Position numbers and translations under genes: made by a program
From: Parasponia andersonii
Taxonomy: Eukaryota; Streptophyta; Magnoliopsida; Rosales; Cannabaceae
Reading direction: 5' to 3'
Assembly: GCA_002914805.1 (NCBI GenBank)
Contig: JXTB01000015.1
Coordinates: forward strand, 1,394,344-1,458,343
Length of the DNA stretch: 64,000 bases
Notes under the pieces: model-generated
What the model was told of the DNA's origin: nothing
Databases searched by the model: none
What the model saw: only the letters and a program-made list of their open reading frames with translations
Shown: one piece after another, positions 36,520 to 47,239 of the stretch
How positions within the stretch are numbered: position 1 is the first letter of the stretch
Layout: the number at the start of each line of letters is the position of its first letter

Positions 36520-36766
36520 CGTGATGGGAATAGTAGCATCTTTAGCTTTTAGTTTTCTACCGTGGCGTATTCTGACCAGGATGGGCATCAAATTTAAGAC
36601 GAACAAGTTGAATAATTCCAACTATGTCCTTAAACTGTCTCAAGTGTCTATAGTTGGCCGTGGCAAGTATCCTAGGTACACCTGTGACAAGAACGAGCCT
36701 CCGAAGGGCACCTTATATTCAGGAATATTAGCTTCAACTCCATCTCTCGTTCAAGGAATTTCGTAG
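36520..36766 (+). pseudogene. right part of the split LINE and a Copia gag-like trace
   Basis: Just after the insertion a frame gives SFSFLPW, which fits the F-S-F-(V/L)-P-R block that follows the helix seen at 28240-28456. From about 36580 a frame reads FKTNKLNNSNYVLKLSQVSI, then GRGKYPRYT; L-N-x-S-N-Y and G-R-x-K-x-x-Y recall the N-terminal part of Copia gag. Whether one or two elements are represented cannot be settled by eye. Confidence 0.35.
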
Positions 36767-36771
36767 CTCAT
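36767..36771. repeat. left target-site duplication of the second solo LTR (CTCAT)
   Basis: CTCAT is repeated at 37599-37603. Confidence 0.7.
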
Positions 36772-37598
36772 TGTGGGACCCGTTCCAAAATCATACACCA
36801 CGTGGACGATTAAGCGGCAGAACAGCTCACAAACGGGGCCCATCGTCCGACAGGTGTCGAGAGTGATTAGCTGAAGGCCACGCGGGTCACACGTGATATC
36901 ACAATCGGCTATTGGGCCGTCCGAAGTTAAGGCCGAGCCCATCACAGACCCTAGACAGACTCAGTCCAGTCCGACCCTTACATCGACAGCTAGGGGGTCA
37001 GAAGCCCCAAAAGTCTTCTACCAGAATACGATGGAAAGCAACTCACAACTCCAAACCCAGACAGAGCATTTAATACGATCTTGGGTAGGCGTGCACAAGG
37101 GGCAAGCCGTCCTGACAGAACGGCGATTTATCCAAATCTCGCCCCTGACAGACTCAAGCCATAGGAGGCGGCGGAAACCAGGCTACAGTGATACAGAGGA
37201 GATCACGGTAATCTCGGCCGGTGACCTCTGGGAAAAACTTTGAGGAAAAAGGTATTCAGTCTTGAGGTTGAGACCCGGATGGTTCACAATCTCAGATTTA
37301 TATATATATGAGCCATCCGTTCCCGAGAAGGGTCTTTACGCATACAAAAAGAGATATTTAAAAGTTTACAAGCGAGAAACAAATATATACTCATATAGAA
37401 CTAAATCCTTGCTACCTTGAATCAAAGAAAAACCACTGACTTAAGCATCAGAGAGTCTTTGCAAGTTACCACCCCCGCCTCTCCGACCCTGCCTGAAGTT
37501 CAGAGCACTTTAGAATAGCAATGATACGTGGACAGTTGGAGGACACATCATCAGTGGCTCAAAGACACGTGGACGGCTGGTGAGAAACTGATCCAATA
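36772..37598 (+). mobile_element. solo LTR, Ty3/gypsy Tat-like
   Basis: 827 bp starting TGTGGGACCCG and ending CCAATA, between two CTCAT pentamers. It is more GC-rich than its surroundings. It has a TATA-like TTATATATATATGAG at 37298-37312 and a downstream block (CTTAAGCATCAGAGAGTCTT, then CCACCCCCGCC, about 37440-37480) that resembles the 5'-leader-like end of Tat/Ogre-type LTRs (consensus gist: ACTTGAGCGTCGGAG..CCCC). The orientation follows from that order. The open frame 36893-37243 is not considered a gene. Confidence 0.65.
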
Positions 37599-37603
37599 CT
37601 CAT
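37599..37603. repeat. right target-site duplication of the second solo LTR (CTCAT)
   Basis: Partner of 36767-36771. Confidence 0.7.
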
Positions 37604-37736
37604 AATCTACTTTGGTCTATTCTCTCTTTGGATTTAGATAATGTTTAGTTTAATGAGACTCCGTCGTGGTGTCTCTCATGTTGTACTCTGAATTTTACAA
37701 TAAATAAGCACAATCATTTTCTTCCAAAAAAAAATT
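37604..37736 (+). pseudogene. LINE 3' terminus with poly(A)
   Basis: One frame gives WSILSLDLDNV and a stop, like the last residues of L1-type LINE ORF2 tails (P..I..L.L.DV). It is followed by a 3' UTR with CTCTCATGTTGTACTCTG, an AATAAA near 37699-37706 and a run of A's at 37727-37735. It completes the fragment seen at 28240-28456 and 36520-36571. Confidence 0.45.
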
Positions 37737-37740
37737 ATTA

Positions 37741-38372
37741 TGTCCCAAAAAACTAGTATCCATGTCTATATCCTTTTTTCTTTTTTTTTTTCCACTTCTT
37801 ATTTGTTTCTTTAAAAAAAATCAATTGTAAAGGCTTTTTTTATTTAAAAAAAAAATACCATTATGCATTGATTTCCAAAAAAAAAAAAAAACTATATGCA
37901 TTACTAAGAGTTCAAGTTTTAACCGAATTTGTTTTGCATTAGAACCATGTTTTCAGGGTATAAAAACTTAATTCTTAAGATAAGCCATAGTTCTTATTAA
38001 TAATAGTAATATATATTATTTTTAAACATATAGGAATGAGATTGAAGAAAACAAAAATGATTATTAAAAAAAAAAAAGTTTCAAGGAAATCAATTCAAAA
38101 TTTTTACATATCTTAATTGATTCTTTTTTCTCTTAAACAAGAATCAATTTGTTGCATAATTAATAGGAATGAATTAATGAAATAGGACTTTCTTTTTTGG
38201 AAAAAAAATAATCTAACCGAGCAGGTAACAAACAAGTTACCTGTCACATAAAACCATAAATTTTTTTTTTTATATTTACATGAACATTAAATATAATAGA
38301 TTGTGTAAATATTACTATACATTTTAAAAAAGCACCCGTATATATATATGGACACCAATCTAGTAGGTATTT
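37741..38372. other. AT-rich intergenic DNA
   Basis: Homopolymer-rich; no gene seen. Confidence 0.5.
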
Positions 38373-38572
38373 CTTTTTTTTACCTATACATAGGTATCAA
38401 TTTGGCCAATGAAAATTTAGCATGCACATTTTTTATTTTAAAAAATAAGAGAGAGAAAGAACATGAATGATGCACGTCTTTTCATGCACTTCTTTAGAGC
38501 CATTAGATCATTATTAGATGGTGATCCAATGACTAAAAAATAAATACCTATCCATAGGTAAAAAAAAAAAAA
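38373..38572. mobile_element. 200-bp MITE with ACCTAT-type inverted ends
   Basis: The left end TTTTTTTACCTATACATAGG and the right end (complement TTTTTTTTACCTATGGATAG) form terminal inverted repeats of about 25 bp around a noncoding interior. The right end is also found at 2060-2112. The ends are partly self-complementary (ACCTATNNATAGGT). A target-site duplication is not clear because both flanks are A/T runs. Confidence 0.55.
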
Positions 38573-39686
38573 TCAATTGGATTAACAACCTATATATATA
38601 TATATATCTATATAAAGCAAATACAATTTTGTCAAATTTTTTGGTCTGAAAAATAATGAAAGTTTGAGTTAGAGGTGACATATAAATGAGTAATGATCTA
38701 ATATGTATTTTTTTTCTTACTTATTTATAAGTATTATTTTATCAAATTAAAAAAATTTATCAAGTATGTTTTTCATGATAAAAAAGTATATAAAAAAATT
38801 TTAAATAATGTATATTTATGTATTTTTTTAATTATTTAAATTAAGATGATCGTTAAATAATAATATTATAAATACATATAAATATAAAAGAAAAATAGGA
38901 TACTTGCTGAATTATAGACACGAAGACATCGATTTATTTCACAGAAACTCAAAACGTTAGATTTCAACAACGTTAAAATCCACTCAAGGGATGAATGTAA
39001 TTTCTATATGGGATTCGTCATCTGCACACTTCTTTGATATATGATGTCATGATCAAGCAACAGTCGTATATAATAAATGCATTCTAAAACACTACAAACA
39101 AGTGTAAAAATCAATAAATAAACAAGTAAACAAAACCCTTTAATTCTAAACAAAACATGCCACCACTTGCGCCGTACAAAACCAAAAGAAAACAAACTGA
39201 ATATCAAACTGACATAACAGGTAAGCGATGAGGTGGACCTGCCAGTAAAGGGGTCTCATGAATTTTCTTTGGTTTTTTTTTTTTCAGGAAAAATGAAAAA
39301 GAAATTGTCTTTGGTTTTGGTACAATATGGAATTTAATAATTTTTAATGACCGACCAGTTGAGAGCTAGGGCAAGGTCATGGCCATCACCGCCGTGGGAC
39401 GTCCCCGCTGTCCCAGTTATGCCATTGTCATCACCACGATTTAATATCAATGCCCATCATGATCATGGGATGATATATTCTATGTTATCTTTTGTTACTT
39501 TCATAAAACATATATGTACATAAATTATACAATTTCATGCCGTGACACATGGGGTCCTTATCCCATCATCATATCAAAACCATGAATTTAACATTCATGT
39601 ATCCTGGCCATATAAAGCTCATTAGCTATTAGAGAAACACAATTATCGCCAGCTATTCACTTCATGCGAGATAAATATATTTACAT
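38573..39686. other. AT-rich intergenic DNA
   Basis: TA microsatellite at 38591-38608. The stretch 38880-39470 is of mixed composition but has no convincing coding frame. Confidence 0.5.
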
Positions 39687-39691
39687 GTATA
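39687..39691. repeat. left target-site duplication of Tat element 2 (GTATA)
   Basis: GTATA is repeated at 47907-47911. Confidence 0.9.
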
Positions 39692-40358
39692 TGTCATGCG
39701 GTCTAAAATCCTAAGGTCACATAAGTAAGGGTTAAGTTCGACTTCTTCCGTGTTGGATATGTATGACCTCTTCCACTTAGGTTATATGCGACCTCCTCCG
39801 TGTAGTCGTACGACCTCTTTTGCATAAGTATGCGCGACCTTCTCTGTATAGGTTGTAGGCGACCTCTTCCGCAAGAAAAGGGAAACAAGTCTATGTTTCG
39901 TCAAACAGGAAACCTGCAAGGCAAGGGAAACAAGAGTCCTCTATTTATGATCAACCAGTTACCCGTTTTGAGTAGTTATCCAATTATGTTGTTACTTAAA
40001 TTGTATTACCCGATTGTATAGTTACCCGTTTTCACAATTAGGAACATTGGGTTACTTCACCTATATAAAGGGGACTCATTGTTCCAGAGGGGGATCCCAA
40101 TGGTTTTCAGTTTTCCAATTTCCAGACTTTAAAATTCCGACTCCCAGTTTGAGAGAGGTTTCCAGACGAGACATTGTACTATTAAGTGCTTGTAATTCCC
40201 TATAAAATAGTAAAAAACAGTGGACGTAAGCTCATCTTTTTTGGCTGAACCACTATAATAATCCTCTCTCTTTATTTACTTTGATTAATAACCCAACTTA
40301 CACAAGCCGCATCTCTTAATTTTTTCTAAATTTATTGTTGATAAAACCTCCATCAACA
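39692..40358 (+). repeat. 5' LTR of Tat element 2
   Basis: Begins TGTCATGCGG and ends CATCAACA. U3 has a degenerate array of about 25-bp GTTATATGCGACCTCCTCCG units (39720-39870); a TATATAAAG box lies at 40062-40070. Its partner at 47240-47906 has exactly the same length. Confidence 0.93.
40062..40070 (+). promoter_or_regulatory. TATA box in the 5' LTR of Tat element 2
   Basis: TATATAAAG, matching the position of the boxes in elements 1 and 3. Confidence 0.6.
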
Positions 40359-40376
40359 ATTAGAGCTAGAAGGAGG
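40359..40376 (+). other. primer-binding-site region of Tat element 2
   Basis: ATTAGAGCTAGAAGGAGG directly after the LTR, aligned with the same site in elements 1 and 3. Confidence 0.5.
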
Positions 40377-40422
40377 GCTATTCTGGCGGAAAAGTTTGTC
40401 AAATTCCACTTTTTTTTTAATA

Positions 40423-42150
40423 ATGGCACACACTAGAAACACTACCAGAGTCACTGGAACTAGCCAAAACCAACCTCAAAGTACTGCTGCTATACAAGCA
40501 GACCCTGCTCTGGATCAGCCTATTATGACTACAACAGAAAACCTTTTCCAGAGACAGGATCGTATGGAGGAGACATTGGTGAACCTTCAGCAAGTCACTA
40601 ACCAGATCAATGACACCCTGTGACGACTTGCTGAAGGGCATATGGTGACCCCACCACAACACGAACGTTCCAAGGAACGTCCTGCTCAATTATCTGAGAA
40701 AGGAATACAGATCCTAGAGACGAGAAGACGCGGCCAGCCAAGAACTCAACGAGAGCGTCATGAAGATCGCATCTCCAAAGGGAAAGGCAAGGTCGCAAAC
40801 TTGCCTCCAGATTCTGGTACAGAGAGTTCAAGTACGAACCGTGATCGTGTACAACCTTCTCGTAAATCCACTAATAGTCAAGATTGCTTGAGCGGCGAAC
40901 AAAGACGACCATCGAGAAGCGTCTTCGAAAGAATCAGCAGAGAGTCGAGACAAGATCCTGCAGACCTAAGACAGTATTTGNAGGGATGATGCTTTCCCTC
41001 TGAACGTCGATGTTCACAATTTAAGGATCGCATTAGACGCACTTGCTGGTTGGGACGATGAGCTCGCTGATGGATATCATCAGTCGCCATTCAGCGAGGA
41101 GGTTCGAGCTGCAACCCTTCCCACTAGATTCAGACTTCCCACCATTAACACTTTTGATGGGAAAACTGATCCACAGGACCATATATATTCACTTCAGTGA
41201 CTTGATGGAACTACATCGGGTTAGTGATCATGCATGTTGCAGATGTTTTGCTGTAACACTCTCGGGAGCAGCGAAGAAGTGGTTCCGAGGACTCAAATCC
41301 GGCTCAATTTCGTTCTGGCAATAATTACAGACGGCGTTCTTGAGACAGTTTCAAGCAGCAAAGAGTTTCACTGTTTCACTTGTTAGTTTGTCTGCGATCC
41401 GATAAGGTCCAGAGGAGACTCTACGGTCTTATCTCAATCGATTCACTTCAAAGTTAGCAAAGGTCAACAACCCACCTGAAGGAGGAGTTCTAACTCTCAT
41501 GATGGCTGGGGTGCGACCAGAAACTAAACTCTGGGAGAAATTACTTGAGCGAGAGTGTAGAACTCTTGAAGACTTCTACCGAAGAGTTGGTCGGCATCTG
41601 AGGTTAGAATCTTCACGTAAGAATCTTCAAAAGACTGAAGAAAGGAAAGACGCGTCTAAAGACGCGGTCATTACCAACAATAACGGTAATAAGAAAAACA
41701 AAAGGAATAATGAACTGCCGACGGAGAATCAGCCTAGACCCAAAAAACAAGAGATTTCAAGAACCCCCATGCGGTTCAACAATCACACCGAGTTAAACGC
41801 TCCCATAGATCATATCTATGCAGTCACAAACCAAAAGGAGTGATACCGTCAACCGGGACCGATGAAGCGGGACAGGGCAAAGCGCGACCCTAACAAGTTC
41901 TGCCAGTATCACAATGATATTGGGCATGATACTAATGATTGTTTTGCCCTGAAGGATGAAATTGAAAGGTTGATTAAAGAGGGGCAACTGCGGCAGTACA
42001 CCAGGCATAATGACGAAAGGCGAGAAGAGAACCAACAGCGACCTCCAGAAATTCAGCGCGAAGTCCGAACTATCTTCGGAGGACCGCATGTTGGTGGAGA
42101 TTCGAAAAGGGCTCAAGACAGGTATGCACGAGAAGCTTGACAACAGCCAT
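40423..42150 (+). pseudogene. gag region of Tat element 2
   Basis: The start MAHTRNTTRVTGTSQNQPQS is nearly identical to element 1. The gag domain shows NTFDGKTDPQ, then FSDLMELHRV and LSGAAKKWFRGL, followed by MMAGVRPETKLWEKLLEREC. Near 41895-41960 the Tat zinc knuckle reads CQYHNDIGHDTNDCFALKDE, with C/H residues in the order C-H-H-C. Capsid-forming role. The region is broken, and a single N lies at 40981. Confidence 0.88.
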
Positions 42151-42161
42151 TAACTAACGTC

Positions 42162-42890
42162 ATGCATCTTGAGCAGCGACCACGCAAGCTTCAGCGAGTA
42201 CCGGACATGGACATTACCTTCACAGAACAGGACATAAGGGAAGTCCATTATCCACATAATGACGCGTTGGTCATAAAAATTAACTGTGGAAGCACACAGT
42301 TATGGCGAGTATTGGTTGATAACGGGAGTGNGGTTTCACTGGTGACAGCCTGATGCCTATGGGCATGATTGAACTGATGGTCAGCATTAGGACCTTTCCA
42401 AGGGTTTCATCGGTAATGACCCAGTTTTTGGTGGTAGATTGCCCCTCTGCTTTCAATGCTGTGCTGGGAAGACCGACACTGAGGGAACTTCGAGCCATCA
42501 CCTCGATCTACCATCTCACTATGAAGTTCCTGACCCAACACGGGATAAGCGAGGTGCGAGGAAACCAATATGATGCGAGGACTTTTTATAACAACTCGCT
42601 AAAACTCGCAGCAAAAGATGCGATGTCTCGCACAATGATGGTCTACCTACCAGAGGAAGCGATCAAAGCGTCAGTCGAAGTAGCGGGCAAAGTGTCAGTC
42701 GAGGAAGCGATCAAAGCGTCAGTCGAGGCAGCGATCAAAGCCAGTCGAGGAAGCGATCAAAGCGTCAGTCGAGGTAGCGATAAAAGTGTCAGTCGGGTCG
42801 CCAGACAACGTCAGTTGAACCATCAGTTAAAGCGTCAAATGATACGACCAGCAAAGACTTTAATCCTCGAAAAATAGACGGTCAGAACTA
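42162..42890 (+). pseudogene. protease region of Tat element 2
   Basis: WRVLVDNGS precedes a single N at 42331; downstream TQFLVVDCPSAFNAVLGRPT and YHLTMKFLTQHG match the other Tat copies. The following linker is a run of (I/V)KASVEA-like repeats, longer than in element 1. Broken. Confidence 0.8.
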
Positions 42891-43019
42891 GACCCATTAA
42901 AGATCTTGAGGATTTATTATTCGACATGTCCTCCAAGACGAGATTGGAACGGAGATTCAGGAACCTTTGCGAGCTTCATTGGTCACTTTTCTGAAATCTA
43001 ATCTTTGGGATTAATCTGA

Positions 43020-43200
43020 ATATCGTCACTGGAGCTCAATCTCTTAGAAGAAAGACGCGAGCAGTCTCAGCTTCAGATCGCATCATATCAACAGTTCACT
43101 GCTCGATGTTATAACCCTAAAGTCGAACGAAGATTTATTGGCACTTGTTCTTCAACAAGACCTCGTTCTTCGGAACTTTTGAGAATGTTATTGCCATCAT
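43020..43200 (+). pseudogene. integrase C-terminal trace of Tat element 2
   Basis: A frame reads ELNLLEERREQSQLQIASYQ, close to ELDFLEERREQS at the end of the element 1 integrase region (about 8836-8870). It is the only integrase trace in this element. Confidence 0.6.
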
Positions 43201-43347
43201 TTGACCTGGGATATATAAGTTAGCTCAAACTGGTGGACAAAAGATCGAGCATGCCAGGAGTGTAGGATAGCCGCTTTTATCAGTTAACTTTCATGAATAT
43301 CTTCATGTATTTCGTCATTCATCAATAAAGATTACTTATTCATTGTT

Positions 43348-43445
43348 CGTCATTCGTTGATCGTCATTCGTTAATCATCATTCGTTGATCGTCATTCATT
43401 ATTCGTCATTCGTTGATCATCATTCGTTGTTCGTCATTCGTTGAA
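43348..43445. repeat. 14-bp tandem repeat, seven units
   Basis: Units such as CGTCATTCGTTGAT and CATCATTCGTTGAT follow one another without gaps over exactly 98 bp. The corresponding stretch of element 1 (about 8470-8560) shows no such array. Confidence 0.9.
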
Positions 43446-43489
43446 AATATTTCTTCGGCTATTACTTCAACTCTGTTTGGTTCATCTTC

Positions 43490-43665
43490 ATGGCAGTTTT
43501 CGGACACCATAAAACTTGGGGGCAGTAGGATCAGGATTTTATCTCCTACTTGTTTCCATTCATCTTTTTATAGTTTTATGGCAGTTTTCAGACACCATAA
43601 AACTTAGGGGGCAGTGGGATCAGAATGTCATCTCCTACTGGTTTCCTAAGGGACTATGCAAACGT
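43490..43665. repeat. 88-bp direct duplication in the Tat element 2 spacer
   Basis: ATGGCAGTTTTCGGACACCA at 43490 recurs with small changes at 43578; both units end with TCTCCTACT.GTTTCC. Element 1 seems to hold one unit (8340-8445). Confidence 0.8.
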
Positions 43666-44133
43666 CCATTTAAAGGAGACAGGGGTTTTAGATTGTCAAA
43701 GTATCTGAATCTCCTTAAAATCCTAGGATTTTCTCCTTGCTTCATGCCTCAGCATGTCATATTACGCAATTTCCCTCCTCGAATAGAAAAGTAACTAAGC
43801 AAAACGTTCATTGTTCGAAGTGATATATTGCTATATCCTATTTTGACATGGAACTTTTGAAACACAGTTAGAGTTTGCATCACTCGTATTGACTGTTTTC
43901 TTAAGCGACCTAACCTATCCTAACGATTAAAACTCGTTTTAAGTTAGTCGGATTCAAATCGCTAAAAGCGTACTGATCAATCACCTGTGATTGACTACTT
44001 AGTTAAAATTACTGTTGTGTTTTCATTGTTTTGCAGGAGCATATAAGGAAAAATAATATTTATTAAAAGAAAGTCATCAATACATAGAAAAGAAGGGGGA
44101 CAAAGCCCGCATTATTCTAAAAATAAAAAAAAT

Positions 44134-46285
44134 TTATGTAGAAGGGCTCGCGCCGCCATCCCCAGCCTTGGTGGTATCCTCCCTCCAGCTTTGCACGAGT
44201 TCGACCACGTCCTCGCCAAGGATGGAGAAGTCAAAATCCGGATGCTCGTAGATTATGTTGAAAATGATAGTTGACGAGGCGATATCACTAGCTTTATCTT
44301 CGAGTTCCTTGACTTCGGTCGCCTTGAACTCCTCGATAGCTTTGTGAACTGCCTCGGTGGTCACTTCCCTCATACGGTCCGGATGCTCAGAAATGACCTT
44401 CTCGAGCTCTTTGACTTTCTCCTCGAGATTCTCCTTGGTGAGTCTCTCCTTGGCCAGGTCCTCGAGCATCTGCTGCTTTTCCAAGTTGAAGGCCATTCTC
44501 TCCTCCTCCCGAGCCTTTTCTGAGTTCTGAATGCTTGTGTTATCTCTTCAACTTTCTCAGCCTTCTCCAAGCATTCGAGAACCGAGTCGTGCATCAGGAC
44601 AGCAGCAGTCGCAGTCTAAAAAATATATATATAAATCTCTAATTGTTAACACCAAAAGAATACACACGAAGAGAAGATAGAAAATCTTACATTGGCCAGC
44701 ATCCTCATTGCAGATCCAAAAGCGACCTTGGCAGAACGTCGCTTCATCTGTTCCCAACCTTCCTCAGATGTGAAGCGATCAATAAAGGCTGCGCTCATAC
44801 CAGCCTTCTCTAGTAATTGGTTGAGGAGTGCGAAGAGCTCTTCACTCTTATCTGCCAAGGTCAGTTCCGAAGAAGTGGCAGCCTCGGTGGGGGGGGCAGG
44901 ATGACTCGCTGGCTGAGGTTGTGGTGGAGGCGAGCTTGCTGGGAAGTCCTCGAAGGCAACTTTTCTCTTCTTCGAGCTGTCGACCTTCTCCTTCCCTTTT
45001 GATGGTGGGGTACTCTCGGGTGTCTTGGTTTTTGCCATGGACCCGAAAGTTGAAGGTGGTGCTCGCAAGCTGCTACCAATAACCATCTCTATACAGATAT
45101 GTTAGTGAGCGAGGAAATATAGTATAAGGGTAATTAGAATGAGCGTGTAATTACCTTCTTTTTGTGGAGCTGGTTGAGGAGTTGGTGGTGACACTGTCTC
45201 TGGAGATGAAGGTTCTGAGTGTGGAGGTGTGGCTGGTGCTTTTTGCTTTCTAATTCTTGAAGACGAGGCACCTAAATCTGTCCTTTTTCTTGGCTTCTTC
45301 TTCGAGCTCGATGGCTTAGACGAGAGAACTGGGGGGTCTGGGAACGCGGCTCCTTTTGGAAGCAGACCGCAAGCGACCAGGTTATTCGAAGTACCTAGTA
45401 CCTTCCAATTAAATTCCTCAATTGGAAGGTCGTTGATTTTATATACCCTTGCGAGCTGCTCCCTGGATAGTCCGGGTCAATCCCTGTTATCTGCGATGAC
45501 ATTCGAATGCGATCAGTATAAAAGTAAACATAAAAAAAAGGGGCGACAAATTAGAAGACTACCTATCGGGATTCTGAAAGAAGCCGTTAGCTGCATAGTC
45601 AAAATGGAAAAATGGATTTTTCCATTTTCCCATGTTGTTGCGAACCCCGTAGATCGTTTTTATTGCCTGGTTCGACCATTTGCTCGCATAGAAGAAGCCG
45701 AAATCTGACAGATTTGATTTCACTTGGTAGAACCAAGCGAATTCTTCAGGTGAACGGGTTTCTAAACCTAGTTTATGGTACAGTATATACAAACCTACCA
45801 TATATCTATAGGTATTAGGGGTCAATTGAAAATGGACGACCCCATAGTAATCAATAATCGATTTTATATACGGATGGAGTGGGAGATGCACGCCACACTT
45901 GAGGACTGCCTCAGAAAAAGAAGCGAGTCCATGTGGGGAAGTGTGTGGTCGGTTAAATTCCATAGGTAGACGAAGGGGTATGGCGATCTTATAGCTGCTC
46001 GCAATTTTTGCTGAGTTTGTTCGATGTGCAGCTTGTCCTTACATTGGTACATGACCAATTCCCTTCTATGTATTGGTAGCCATATGAAAATGCAGGAGCA
46101 TCTCTGATATGTCTAGGCCACTGATCCTGGGGGAGATCGCCTATTCGAGGACTACTCTTTCTTGCCCCTGTTATTTCTATCTTGGGTTCTGGCTCGAGAT
46201 AGTCTTCAAGGTTAATGGAGCTAACACTCGAGTTAGATTCTCCATAAAACGCATTCCCTTCCCTAAATTCCTCACTACTAGACAT
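44134..46285 (-). pseudogene. antisense accessory gene of Tat element 2 (putative gypsy-type transposon domain, then coiled coil)
   Basis: Read opposite to gag, like its counterpart in element 1. The start MSSSEEFREGNAFYGESNSS matches. The block at 45559-45963 carries LPLHPYIKSIIDYYG, QLTPNTYRYM and LGLETRSPEEFAWFYQVK, the core of the plant 'Putative gypsy type transposon' domain. The next blocks are basic and Pro/Ser-rich; 44646-45086 has TPPSKGKEKVDSSKKRKVAF. The C-terminal coiled coil at 44134-44496 has ERLTKENLEEKVKELEK and ends HPDFDFSILGEDVVEL. GT..AG-bordered spacers lie between blocks at the same places as in element 1 but differ in length and sequence. A polypyrimidine-AG precedes the start ATG (TTTCTTTTCAG). 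The nuclear or regulatory role is unknown. This copy is broken a few times. Confidence 0.78.
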
Positions 46286-47239
46286 CTGAAAAGAAATACG
46301 CAGGGATTCAGACATCGAGGATTCTCACTATGCCAGCACTTTGGGTATTCATCCTAGGATTGTACTAACAAGCAAGCTCATTCCTAAGAGGTCTACGGAT
46401 TCGTAAAATTTGTTCGAGCAGTTTATCAGAAAATAAATGTTCAAGCAGTTCATCAAAAAATAAATGTTCGAGCAATTCGTTGGGAAATAAAATAGGGTAT
46501 CAGACCCTAGAAATTCTTTTCACAGGTTCATTTTTGGTTATTATCTGGTAATTCTATCCTACGGACTGAAAAAGGGGGAATATAAAAAAAAAAAAACAAT
46601 TCTCATTTCACTTCAGTGTGGGATGAGTTTTTATTCCTAAAGATTGAAATAACTTTTTCAAGAACAGAAGAAATAAGAGAAGAAATGAACTGACCTTTCT
46701 TCAAAAGCGGAGGATTTGAGATGGATTGAACTTCGTCAGAGAAGAAACTGTGATTGTGCGAGCTGAAGGATGAAACGGTGCTCTAGAGTTCTCTGAAGTT
46801 TCGATATTTTCTGAGAAGATGGAAACAGTGAAATAAAACAGGAACAGACTGGTTTCTGATATTTATATTCCAAGCACCGTTAAATCACAGCCGTAGATCA
46901 GGAAATTTGATTTTTAAATCTGAAAGCCGAAGTTTGTGCGGGATTTGATTCTTTCCGAAAAATCAGAATTGTTTAAAATTTGAAAAGATTTGGTTTAAAA
47001 AAAAATGACGGTTGATATCATTAGATTTCCTCGAATTCTGCTCTTTCTCAGAAAAGGCTACACGTGTTCCCTTCCGTCAAAAAAAGATACGCGTGATCTT
47101 GAGAGATGGGATTTGAAATCTGGCGACTCTTTGACTCTTCAGAGATCTCAAGGTTAGGTCATGACATCGCATTTTTAAAAAAGCACGGTAATTGGAAGCT
47201 CCATTTTGTCCTAAAGAACTAATGGAGCTGGGGGCCAAT
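46286..47239. other. 3' internal region of Tat element 2
   Basis: Corresponds to 4740-5706 of element 1. It includes a local repeat (AAATAAATGTTCGAGCA.TTC, near 46428-46485) and, next to the 3' LTR, GGAGCTGGGGGCCAAT, the likely polypurine tract (47225-47239). Confidence 0.5.

Noticed and set aside
36893-37243. 116-codon frame in GC-richer DNA
   Set aside because: Lies completely inside the CTCAT-flanked solo LTR.
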